This document shows, one piece after another, positions 1 through 7,123 of a stretch of 20,011 bases of DNA; position 1 is the first letter of the stretch, and every line of letters starts with the position of its first letter. The DNA is taken from positions 1 to 20,011 of the forward strand of contig CAKOOO010000014.1 in the NCBI GenBank assembly GCA_934098665.1. Direction: 5' to 3'. This stretch comes from an uncultured Bacilli bacterium. Its GTDB lineage: Bacteria; Bacillota_I; Bacilli_A; RF39; UBA660. The notes under the pieces are model-generated. The model made no database searches and had not been told where the DNA came from. It was given only the letters and a program-made list of their open reading frames with translations. The position numbers and the translations under genes are program-made.

Positions 1-288
1 ACTAACTCTACTGGGGACAAGAAAATAACAAATACAACTAATTCCACTGGGGACAAGAAAATAACAAATACAACTAATTCCACTGGAGATAAGAAAGTAA
101 CAAATACAACTAATTCCACTGGAGATAAGAAAGTAGCAAATACAACTAATTCTACTGGAGATAAGAAAGTAACTGATACAACTAATTCCACTGGAGATAA
201 GAAAGTAGCAAATACAACTAATTCTACTGGGGACAAGAAAGTAACTGATACAACTAATTCCACCGGAGATAAGAAGGTAACAGGAATA
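1..288 (+). repeat. Eight in-frame 36-bp tandem repeats in the surface protein
   Basis: The unit is 36 bp (12 codons), repeated eight times, with alternation at two positions (ITNT, VTNT, VANT, VTDT) and ggg-gac versus gga-gat synonymous variants. The array may extend left of the window. Because the unit is a multiple of three, gain or loss of copies by slippage would change stalk length without breaking the frame. Confidence 0.95.
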
Positions 289-417
289 AAAACACTACCA
301 GATACAGGGATAAATTCTTATTATAATATATTATTATTAATTATATTATTTATAGTTTTATTAACTATTCTTATAATTATATTTATTATTAAACAATCTA
401 AAAATAGATCATTATAA
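1..417 (+). CDS. C-terminal part of an LPXTG-type cell-wall-anchored repeat protein (5' end outside window)
   Basis: This is the last 138 residues of a surface protein whose start lies left of the window. The visible part opens with eight copies of a 12-residue unit (TNTTNSTGDKKV and variants), a Thr/Asn/Lys-rich hydrophilic stalk of the kind that spans the cell wall. It is followed by a complete sorting signal: LPDTG at residues 99-103, a hydrophobic helix of about 20 residues, and a basic tail (KQSKNRSL). In this family a sortase cuts between T and G and joins the protein to the cell-wall precursor. A sortase gene follows 106 bp downstream, beyond a strong terminator, so the two are probably neighbours in function rather than one transcript. 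The ligand-binding domain is not visible, so the role (adhesin, enzyme) is unknown. The anchor identification is confident. Confidence 0.93.
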   Translation, partial: TNSTGDKKITNTTNSTGDKKITNTTNSTGDKKVTNTTNSTGDKKVANTTNSTGDKKVTDTTNSTGDKKVANTTNSTGDKKVTDTTNSTGDKKVTGIKTLPDTGINSYYNILLLIILFIVLLTILIIIFIIKQSKNRSL

Positions 418-421
418 ATTA

Positions 422-463
422 AAAAAGTAAATAGTAATATAATATATTACTATTTACTTTTTA
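422..463 (+). terminator. Rho-independent terminator after the surface-protein gene
   Basis: Near-perfect 19-bp arms (422-440 and 444-462) with a 3-nt loop, the left arm beginning in an A-run and the right arm ending in a T-run. It starts five bases after the stop codon and could work in both directions. Confidence 0.88.
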
Positions 464-523
464 ATAATATATTTAAGAATAAAAATATTTAAATTATTAA
501 AATTCGTAAACAAGGAGAATATT

Positions 524-1261
524 TTGAAAAAACTGAAGAAAAAAAAGTTTTTTAAAATAGTAACAGTATTATTGGTAATATATATTGTTATTGCTGTATT
601 ATTTATTAGTTTTCAATACTATTCAACTATTAAATCACAAGTAATAATTAATACTAGTACAATAAATTCATCTGATAAGTCTAAAAAGGATATTAATATA
701 GGTTCTGTTAAATATATAGAAAAATATTACAATTATTCTAAACAAATAAATGGTGAAGTAATTGGATGGATATATATTAAAGGTACTGATATAAATTATC
801 CTTTATTACATGGAAAAACTGATAGTTATTATTTAGATCATAACTGGCAAGGAGAAAAGTTTTGGAATGGATGTATTGCATTAGATCAAGATAATACTTC
901 TTTAGCTAATAATACATTATTAATTAATGGACATAACATGTTAAATGGGATCATATTTTCACAATTAACTAATTATGAGAGCATAGACTTTGCTAAAAAG
1001 CATAATATAGTAGAAATTTACAATGGTATAAGCAATAAAATTATATATTTTAAAGTATTTAGTGCTATATATACAAAACCAAGTATTGAATTAAATTTAG
1101 GAAATAATTCAGAGAAAATAAGACAAGAAACTATAGATAATTTAATGAGTGAAAAGATATATAAAATAGATAATTATAATGGAAATAATATATTATTCCT
1201 TAATACATGTTTATCAAATGGTACTGATAATCATATTATTGTTATATGTGAAGAAATATAA
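524..1261 (+). CDS. Class B-like sortase
   Basis: A membrane-anchored cysteine transpeptidase of 245 residues, the usual length for class B. A basic N-terminus and one membrane helix (about residues 10-30) are followed by the sortase barrel. Class B hallmarks are visible: VIGWIYIKGTDINYP (79-93), YYLDHNWQGEKFWNG (102-116), INGHNMLNG with catalytic His137 and LFLNTC with catalytic Cys229. The start is TTG at 524, chosen because AAGGAG (512-517) sits 6 nt upstream. Oddity: family sortases have an active-site Arg about 8-10 residues after the Cys, but here that stretch reads LSNGTDNHIIVI and contains no Arg; His237 lies at Cys+8. It probably anchors the LPDTG protein encoded upstream, although class B enzymes more often use NPxTN-like signals or build pili. 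The class is confident; activity and substrate are inferred. Confidence 0.92.
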   Translation: MKKLKKKKFFKIVTVLLVIYIVIAVLFISFQYYSTIKSQVIINTSTINSSDKSKKDINIGSVKYIEKYYNYSKQINGEVIGWIYIKGTDINYPLLHGKTDSYYLDHNWQGEKFWNGCIALDQDNTSLANNTLLINGHNMLNGIIFSQLTNYESIDFAKKHNIVEIYNGISNKIIYFKVFSAIYTKPSIELNLGNNSEKIRQETIDNLMSEKIYKIDNYNGNNILFLNTCLSNGTDNHIIVICEEI

Positions 1262-1281
1262 ATAAAAGAAAGGAATGTACA

Positions 1282-1785
1282 ATGAATTTGAAAAAATGAA
1301 TAATTATTATAATTTTATCTATATTAGCTACTAGTATGACAATTATATCTATATCTTTATATAACTATAATACTGATTTTATAAATAAAATTAATATACA
1401 AGAACAAAACTATAATAATAGTTCATTATTATATTATGGATATAAATTGATTAATAAAAAAATAAATTTTCATGCACATGGTTACATAAACGGGATTCCT
1501 TATATCAATATTGAAAATGCTGAATTGTATAATATATCTAATGTTATACAAGTTGATAGTTTTAATGGATTAAAATTTATAGTTAACTCATATAAAGGTT
1601 ATGCTAAAATTTATTATCAGGATAATAAAAAAAGTAAAGTAATAAGCATATTTAAAAACAAAACTAATTTAAATATAATAGGAATTATATTTAATAAATG
1701 GTATGTAATATCATTTGGTCAAAATAAATATATAGCCAAAGAAGGTTTTATCTCTATAAAAAATGTTAAAATATCTTATGGATAA
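1282..1785 (+). pseudogene. Secreted or membrane-anchored SH3-like protein, interrupted by TGA at codon 6
   Basis: The ribosome site AAAGGA (1269-1274) points to ATG 1282, but the frame meets TGA at 1297-1299 after MNLKK. The same frame then continues without a stop to 1785. Residues just after the TGA (IIIIILSILATS) complete a signal peptide or N-terminal membrane helix, so TGA most simply replaces a Trp codon (TGG to TGA). The C-terminal half (GYAKIYYQDNKKSKVIS, then WYVISFGQNKYIAKEGFIS) resembles a bacterial SH3-like domain, typically bound to cell wall or peptides. Without readthrough only an internal start such as ATG 1336 remains, which would lose part of the hydrophobic segment and has no clear ribosome site. 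It follows the sortase by 20 bp, so it was probably co-transcribed with it. The specific function is unknown. Confidence 0.7.
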
Positions 1786-1842
1786 TTTGGCATTTTTTTA
1801 TCTTAAATAATTTAAATATAGTTTTAGTAATAAAAGACTATA

Positions 1843-1871
1843 TTGACCAGCATACTAGTAAATTGTATAAT
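1843..1871 (+). promoter_or_regulatory. Sigma-A-type promoter for the resolvase-like/SH3 gene
   Basis: TTGACC (1843-1848), a 17-bp spacer and a consensus TATAAT (1866-1871), 41 bp ahead of the ATG at 1913. The gene also has its own ribosome site, GGAG at 1902-1905. Confidence 0.75.
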
Positions 1872-1912
1872 TAATGGATATATAAGATATTAAAATATAT
1901 TGGAGTAATAAT

Positions 1913-3340
1913 ATGGATAAAAAAGCACTTATATATATGTGTAATGATAATAAATTAAAACATTATATGAAAGATATAGAAAAATATTGTTTAGATAATC
2001 AATATTATTTAGATGAAAAAAATATTTTCATAGCTAACAAAGAAAATTTGAAAAGTAACTTATATCCAGGTAATACTTTGATTTTAGGCGAATTATGTAT
2101 GCTTGGTGAAAAAGTTGATGAAATAAAACAAGAATTATACTTACTTAAAAACAATAATATAAATGTGGTTATTTTAAATATTTCCAATTTATTAAATAGA
2201 TATTTAAATAATAAAAATGAATTGAATTTTGATAAAATAGATTTATTTGTAGAATTAATATATTTAGATATACAAACAAGGGTAGCAAATAATAAAAGAG
2301 GTCGTCCTAAAATTAATCTTCCTTCTAATTTTAATAAAATTTATAATGAATGGAAAGCTGGAAAAATAACTGCAGTAAAAGCAATGGATTTATTAAATTT
2401 AAGTAAAACTACCTTTTATAAATTTGTGAAAAAGTATGAAGAAAGTATCTTTAAAGATTCTCTAGAATTTAAAAGTAATACGACTAATATACCTAAAAAA
2501 AATAAATTTAGTTATCCTAATAATGCTATTATAACTCATTTTAGTATATATTTAAGAGATAAATTCGGTAATAAATTAATTAATGAATTAGTTCTTAAGC
2601 CAGGAACTAAAATAACAGTTTTAAATATTAACTTTGAAAATCAATTAGTTTTAATTGAATATTTATTTAATAATAAAGTAAAAAGAGGATTTATACAAAA
2701 TGACTTTAGAATTATAAAATATATAAATGAAAATAATTATAGAAATGACTATAAACCTATGTTAGTTTATAAAAATGAACTAGATGAAGATACAGCATAT
2801 GGAAAGTTATTCCCTTATGAAAAATTTACCATATTGTATAAAAAAGATTCAAAATTTTATATAGTATATAATACTAAAAAAGGTAAAAATTCAAAAAGTG
2901 GATTTGTAAATATGACATATAATAAAGAAAAATTTAGTTATCCTAACAACGCGATTATTAAAAATTTTAATGTATATTTAAGAACTGAAACTGGAAAAAG
3001 AACTTATAATAAACCTATGCTTACTATAGGAACTAAAATAACAGTTTTAAATATTAATTTTGAAAATCAATTAGTTTTAATTGAATATTTATATAATAAT
3101 AAAATAAAAATAGGCTATATAAAAAATAGTTATAGAACAATAAAATATTTAAATGAAAATAATTATAAAAATTCTAATAAATTAACTGATGTTTATGAAA
3201 TAAATTTTGATATTAAGAGAAAAACTGGTAAAATTCTTCCTAATGAAAGGGCTACCATTTTGTATGAAAACAATTTTGGTACTTACATAGTATATAATAC
3301 TAAAAAAGGTAAAAATTCAAAAAGTGGATACTTACTATAG
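1913..3340 (+). CDS. Catalytically dead resolvase-like DNA-binding protein fused to duplicated SH3-like repeats
   Basis: 475 residues with no signal peptide or membrane helix. Residues 1-90 read like a serine-recombinase N-terminal domain: ALIYMCNDN aligns with the family's Y-x-R-x-S start, and GNTLILGELCMLGEK (53-67) aligns with its G-D-T-L...L-x-R-L-G-R segment. The nucleophilic Ser and both Arg of that segment are replaced (YMCND; MLGE), so it should not cut DNA. Residues 129-133 (RGRPK) form an AT-hook-like link to a Hin-type helix-turn-helix (YNEWKAGKITAVKAMDLLNLSKTTFYKFVKKY, 144-175; key residues W147, GKIT 150-153, TTFYK 166-170). Residues 198-475 are two copies of a 142-residue unit, each apparently two SH3-like beta modules. 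It has its own promoter and terminator. I infer a DNA-binding regulator of recombinase origin, perhaps acting on the surface genes; no function is proven. Confidence 0.8.
   Translation: MDKKALIYMCNDNKLKHYMKDIEKYCLDNQYYLDEKNIFIANKENLKSNLYPGNTLILGELCMLGEKVDEIKQELYLLKNNNINVVILNISNLLNRYLNNKNELNFDKIDLFVELIYLDIQTRVANNKRGRPKINLPSNFNKIYNEWKAGKITAVKAMDLLNLSKTTFYKFVKKYEESIFKDSLEFKSNTTNIPKKNKFSYPNNAIITHFSIYLRDKFGNKLINELVLKPGTKITVLNINFENQLVLIEYLFNNKVKRGFIQNDFRIIKYINENNYRNDYKPMLVYKNELDEDTAYGKLFPYEKFTILYKKDSKFYIVYNTKKGKNSKSGFVNMTYNKEKFSYPNNAIIKNFNVYLRTETGKRTYNKPMLTIGTKITVLNINFENQLVLIEYLYNNKIKIGYIKNSYRTIKYLNENNYKNSNKLTDVYEINFDIKRKTGKILPNERATILYENNFGTYIVYNTKKGKNSKSGYLL
2504..3340 (+). repeat. Two 426-bp intragenic direct repeats encoding the SH3-like units
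   Basis: The unit starting at 2504 (KFSYPNNAI) recurs at 2930. Some blocks are almost identical at DNA level, for example about 60 bp around 2603-2665 and 3029-3091 with one visible difference. Other parts have diverged to about half identity. This pattern suggests an old duplication partly homogenised by later recombination. Confidence 0.85.
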
Positions 3341-3386
3341 AATATAATTAAAATTATTATTTAATAATAATTTTAATTATATTTTT
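3341..3386 (+). terminator. Rho-independent terminator after the resolvase-like/SH3 gene
   Basis: Arms of 21 bp (3341-3361 and 3363-3383), the right arm running into TTTTTG. It begins directly after the stop codon. It is AT-only but nearly perfect. Confidence 0.82.
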
Positions 3387-3440
3387 GTATTGTATAATTT
3401 TATATAATGTGTTAAAAATTTAATTAAAAAGGAGAAACTA

Positions 3441-5321
3441 ATGAAAAAGCTCATTATTACTAATACTTTTGTATTTATTATATTAATGATTTTTATATTA
3501 AGCTTTCAATGTATATTTTCTAATGATAATGTATTAATTGGTGTATTTGGGGCCACTGCTTTATTAATGTTATTACAAACTGATTTATCATTTGAGCCTA
3601 TAAAAAATACTATTATGATGATAATTTTATTTTTTGCAATAGGGTTAGGAGCTTATATAGCTAGTGATCATTTATTTTTAGCAATACCTATAAACTTTAT
3701 TATAGTTTTTTTTATTTATTATAAATTTGGTTATATAACCAAAGCTCCTCTATTTTTACCCTTTATTTTCTTATATTTATTTTTAGCACCTTTTCAAATA
3801 ATACCTCAACAATTACCGTTAAGACTTATTTCATTAATAGTTGTAGGTATAATGGTTATGTTGCCACAATTTTTTATTAATAAAAATAAAATAAAAAAAA
3901 CAACCGAAAAAATACTTCCCAATTATGTTAATTTATTAATAAAAAAAATTGAAATCTTAACTGATGCTAAATTTGAAGAAAATATTGAAGAAATTAATAG
4001 AGAATCTAATAAATTACTTGATCAATTAAAAACAATAATTTACGACAAGAAAAAAAGCAAATTTTATATATCTAAAGAGAGTAAAACTAGTTTAAATCTG
4101 GTTGTAGCTTTAGAAAATTTAAACTTTTTTATAGATAATGTAAAAAAAGATGAGCTTATTTTATTAAAAGAGAAATTAATTCTTTTAAAAAATAATATTA
4201 TAAAATATGATAAAAATTCTTTAACTAATTTAAAATTAAAAGATAGCAATTCAAGTAAGTTTAATATTCAACTAAAAATAAAAATAGAATTTGCAATAAA
4301 AAGTTTAATTGAATTTAAAGAAGAAAAAAGTACCTATTCATTTTGTTTTAATCGAAAATCTAGAGAAAATGATGCGTATACATTAACTAAATTTAAATTT
4401 AATCCTATAAGATTATCATATTCATTTAGAATGGCCATATTGATTACTATAACATTTTTTATAATGGAGTATTTTCATTTAACACAAGGTAGATGGATTG
4501 TTTATGCTGTACTTTCACTTACACAACCATATTATGAAAAAACACTTACTAGAGCAAAACAAAGATTTCTTTCTACTGTTATAGCTACTATTATTATCAG
4601 TATTTTATATAGTATTTTTACTACTCAAATTTCTAGAGGAATTATACTTCTATTTGCTGGATATCTTATGAGTTATTTTAGATCTTCTTATAAAACTTCT
4701 ATGATATTAATTACTATAACAGCTATAGGAATGGCTCTAATGCCATCAGAATCCCTAACTATAGTTGGTAACTATGGACACGTTAATGTTATAATAATAT
4801 CACTACTAAGAATAGGATATGTATTAATAGGTACAGTAATGGCTTTATTAGTAAACAAATTTTTATTTTTTTATAATGTCCCAAAAGCTAATAATAAGCT
4901 TGAAGAAACTTCAAACAACATGTTAAAAGATTTATTTAATAATTTAGAAAAAATAATTCTTTATAATAATTTAGATAATTATGTTAATAATAGTTATTTA
5001 TTGGTATCAAGTTTTCAAAAAACAAAAATAGAAAATTTACAATATCTTAATATAAATACTAATAATAAAGAGTTATTAGATATAGCTAAAAATAATATAG
5101 CATTAAGTAATTCTATATATTTTTTCACAAATTTTATTAAACAAAATAAATTAACTAATGAAGAACAACAAAACTTAATACAATTTTTAAATAATTTTAA
5201 AAACAATCCTAAAAATTTAAAAAATAATTTAGAAAATAAAAATGTTTCAGATAACATAAAAGCTCTTTCCTATTTATTACTAGAAATATACGATAATGCT
5301 AAAGTGTCACAAGTAATTTAA
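3441..5321 (+). CDS. FUSC-family (fusaric acid resistance / aromatic acid exporter-like) membrane protein
   Basis: 626 residues with the layout of two-bundle FUSC proteins. There are about six N-terminal membrane helices (4-26, 30-46, 56-75, 78-98, 102-121, 125-146), a cytoplasmic alpha-helical block (about 150-320), then a second bundle (about 328-345 and 375-475) and a helical tail. The second bundle holds the FUSC_2-type signature GRWIVYAVLSLTQP followed by YEKTLTRAKQRFLST (350-379). Members are thought to export aromatic acids and similar small molecules, though most are uncharacterised. The ATG at 3441 follows AAGGAG by 6 nt. The gene is bounded by terminators on both sides, so it is probably its own transcript; TATAAT-like boxes lie at 3393-3398 and 3403-3408 without a clear -35. 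The substrate cannot be told. Family assignment is confident. Confidence 0.87.
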   Translation: MKKLIITNTFVFIILMIFILSFQCIFSNDNVLIGVFGATALLMLLQTDLSFEPIKNTIMMIILFFAIGLGAYIASDHLFLAIPINFIIVFFIYYKFGYITKAPLFLPFIFLYLFLAPFQIIPQQLPLRLISLIVVGIMVMLPQFFINKNKIKKTTEKILPNYVNLLIKKIEILTDAKFEENIEEINRESNKLLDQLKTIIYDKKKSKFYISKESKTSLNLVVALENLNFFIDNVKKDELILLKEKLILLKNNIIKYDKNSLTNLKLKDSNSSKFNIQLKIKIEFAIKSLIEFKEEKSTYSFCFNRKSRENDAYTLTKFKFNPIRLSYSFRMAILITITFFIMEYFHLTQGRWIVYAVLSLTQPYYEKTLTRAKQRFLSTVIATIIISILYSIFTTQISRGIILLFAGYLMSYFRSSYKTSMILITITAIGMALMPSESLTIVGNYGHVNVIIISLLRIGYVLIGTVMALLVNKFLFFYNVPKANNKLEETSNNMLKDLFNNLEKIILYNNLDNYVNNSYLLVSSFQKTKIENLQYLNINTNNKELLDIAKNNIALSNSIYFFTNFIKQNKLTNEEQQNLIQFLNNFKNNPKNLKNNLENKNVSDNIKALSYLLLEIYDNAKVSQVI

Positions 5322-5390
5322 ATATATGTTTATATTAATTAGTATTTAAATTATATTAGTAAAAATACAAAAATTATAAATTCTTTGATT

Positions 5391-5439
5391 AAATTATAGA
5401 TACTTAATTAATAATCTTAATTAAGTATCTATAATTTTT
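5391..5439 (+). terminator. Rho-independent terminator after the FUSC gene
   Basis: Perfect 21-bp arms (5391-5411 and 5417-5437) around a 5-nt loop, followed by T residues. It is probably bidirectional, since the left arm begins with AAA. Confidence 0.9.
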
Positions 5440-5630
5440 AATTTATTATTAACTATTTTTTATATTTAATATACATTTATTCTCATATGTATTAAAACAT
5501 TTATTGCATGATACACATTTAGATTTATACATATTACTACTTATCCATCTATTTATTATTTAATTTATAGATAACTTATATGTACAAGTAAACATGGTGT
5601 TTTATATTGATTTTAAATAAATTTAAGTTA

Positions 5631-5639
5631 TGTTATAAT
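5631..5639 (+). promoter_or_regulatory. Extended -10 promoter for the AEP primase
   Basis: TGT followed by TATAAT (extended -10 form) at 5631-5639, 30 bp before the GTG start. No good -35 is seen, which extended -10 promoters tolerate. The ribosome site GGGAGGTGA is at 5652-5660. Confidence 0.55.
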
Positions 5640-5669
5640 TTGACTAAAGATGGGAGGTGAGAGAGAAAA

Positions 5670-6917
5670 GTGGTATTAGCTTTAAAACAAGAAGATGAAA
5701 AAGAGTTATCTCAAAGTGTTAAATATATAAATATAGTTCATAGAAATAGTGAAGGGTGGATAACTAAAGCTAAAATATCCTCAGAAGGGTATAAACAATG
5801 GCATTATAAGCATTTGCAACTGGTAGGACTAAAGTTTAATGAAAATAATGTATATATTACTTTAAATACCTTTTATAAGACTTATAGAAGAATAGAGTGT
5901 CTTAAAGAACTTAATGCATTATTTATAGATTTAGATACATATAAAACGGGTTTTACTAAAGAGCAGATTTTAATGAATCTAAATGAAAATTACTTTGGAA
6001 AAAATATCCCTATACCAAATCTTATTATAGATAGTGGAAGAGGATTATATTTAATATGGCTTATAAAAAAAGTTCCAAGTATGGCTTTACCTTTATGGAA
6101 AGCAGCAGAAGACTATTTTTATAAAACTTTAAAAGAATTTGGAGCAGATAGACAAGCATTAGATGCAACAAGAATATTAAGGATACCAGGAAGTATTAAT
6201 CCCAAAACACATACAGAAGTGAAAATAATAGATAATTATGATTATTTATATGAATTAAGAGAAATACAAAACGAATATATGCCTGAATTAAGCAAGAAGG
6301 CACTTAAAAAGCGAGGAAGACCTAAAAACGTATTATTTGTCCATAGAGAAAGAAGTCTTTACTACGCGAGGATACAGGACTTAATAAAGCTATGTGAATT
6401 AAGAGAGTATAATTTAAAAGGTCATAGAGAACTTGTATTATTCTTATATAGATATTATTTATGTTATTTTACTGAGGATATAGAAAAATCATTAAATGAT
6501 ACTTTAGAGTTAAATGATATGTTTAGGCAGCCATTAAGTGAAAATGAAGTTAGAAATGCAACTAAATCAGCAGAAACAGTATTTAAAAATCAAAGTAAAG
6601 ATTACAAGTACAAGAATGAAACTCTAATAAATCTTTTAGAAATATCAGATGAAGAACAAAAAGAAATGAAAACTATAATTTCTAAAGATGAATATAGGCG
6701 TAGAGATAGAGAATATCAAAAGAAAAAATATAATGAAAAATTAAAGAAAAAAGGAAAAGTGTCTAAAAAGGAAGAGTTGGATAAATTAAGAAAAGAAATA
6801 AAAAGCCTTAGAGAACAAGGCTTAAAAAATAAAGATATAATGCAAATGTTGCAAATAAAGAGTACAACAACATTTGAAAGACATATATCATATTTGAAAA
6901 AGAATGGACTTTTATAA
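5670..6917 (+). CDS. AEP-type plasmid replication primase (primase/polymerase fold) with C-terminal HTH
   Basis: 415 residues. ALFIDLDTYK (83-92) carries the D-x-D metal-binding pair D87/D89. IIDSGRGLYLIW (119-130) and LDATRILRIPGSINPKTH (164-181) match the motifs shared by the archaeo-eukaryotic primase/replication proteins common on Firmicutes plasmids and integrative elements. Residues 214-219 (KRGRPK) form an AT-hook-like basic link. A helical domain with GHRELVLFLYRYYL follows (251-264), then a Lys/Glu-rich coiled segment (about 335-385) and a terminal HTH-like stretch (385-410). The start is GTG at 5670, since GGGAGGTGA ends 9 nt upstream. It likely synthesises primers for plasmid replication. 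It stands alone between its own promoter and terminator and is a second replication module distinct from the Rep_3 unit. Whether it is needed for maintenance is unknown. Confidence 0.85.
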   Translation: MVLALKQEDEKELSQSVKYINIVHRNSEGWITKAKISSEGYKQWHYKHLQLVGLKFNENNVYITLNTFYKTYRRIECLKELNALFIDLDTYKTGFTKEQILMNLNENYFGKNIPIPNLIIDSGRGLYLIWLIKKVPSMALPLWKAAEDYFYKTLKEFGADRQALDATRILRIPGSINPKTHTEVKIIDNYDYLYELREIQNEYMPELSKKALKKRGRPKNVLFVHRERSLYYARIQDLIKLCELREYNLKGHRELVLFLYRYYLCYFTEDIEKSLNDTLELNDMFRQPLSENEVRNATKSAETVFKNQSKDYKYKNETLINLLEISDEEQKEMKTIISKDEYRRRDREYQKKKYNEKLKKKGKVSKKEELDKLRKEIKSLREQGLKNKDIMQMLQIKSTTTFERHISYLKKNGLL

Positions 6918-6932
6918 ATTCATTCTTTTTAT
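6897..6932 (+). terminator. Terminator overlapping the end of the AEP primase gene
   Basis: Perfect 10-bp arms (6897-6906 and 6921-6930) with the right arm ending in a T-run. The left arm lies inside the last codons of the gene. Confidence 0.7.
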
Positions 6933-6995
6933 TATCTAGTATAAGTTTAAAAAAAAAAAAAATCTACCCCCATTTTTTCTCGGCTTGTATTATAG

Positions 6996-7025
6996 GGTTA
7001 CTTTGTAACCTGGTAACCTGGGTTA
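6996..7025. promoter_or_regulatory. Two adjacent GGTTAC/TAACC palindromes
   Basis: GGTTAC-TTT-GTAACC (6996-7010) is followed 3 bp later by TAACC-TG-GGTTA (7014-7025). Four copies of the same half-site in 30 bp, GC-rich against the surroundings and 100 bp ahead of the ATPase gene, suggest an operator or recombinase site. No known system is recognised. Confidence 0.4.
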
Positions 7026-7123
7026 TTTTTTAGATATATAAATATTTCTTCACTAATAACATATTAAAATATTTAAAAAATGAAAAGAGCACTATGAAAA
7101 TAGTATAATAGGGGGAACAATCG

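Larger units (their letters stand above)
5322..5669. other. 348-bp gap between the FUSC gene and the AEP primase
   Basis: It holds the FUSC terminator (5391-5439) and the primase promoter (5631-5639). I see no convincing gene in between. Confidence 0.6.

Noticed and set aside
5449..5532. Minus-strand 27-codon frame with four Cys (MYKSKCVSCNKCFNTYENKC)
   Set aside because: It has a zinc-ribbon look but no ribosome site and no recognisable relatives; too short to support as a gene.
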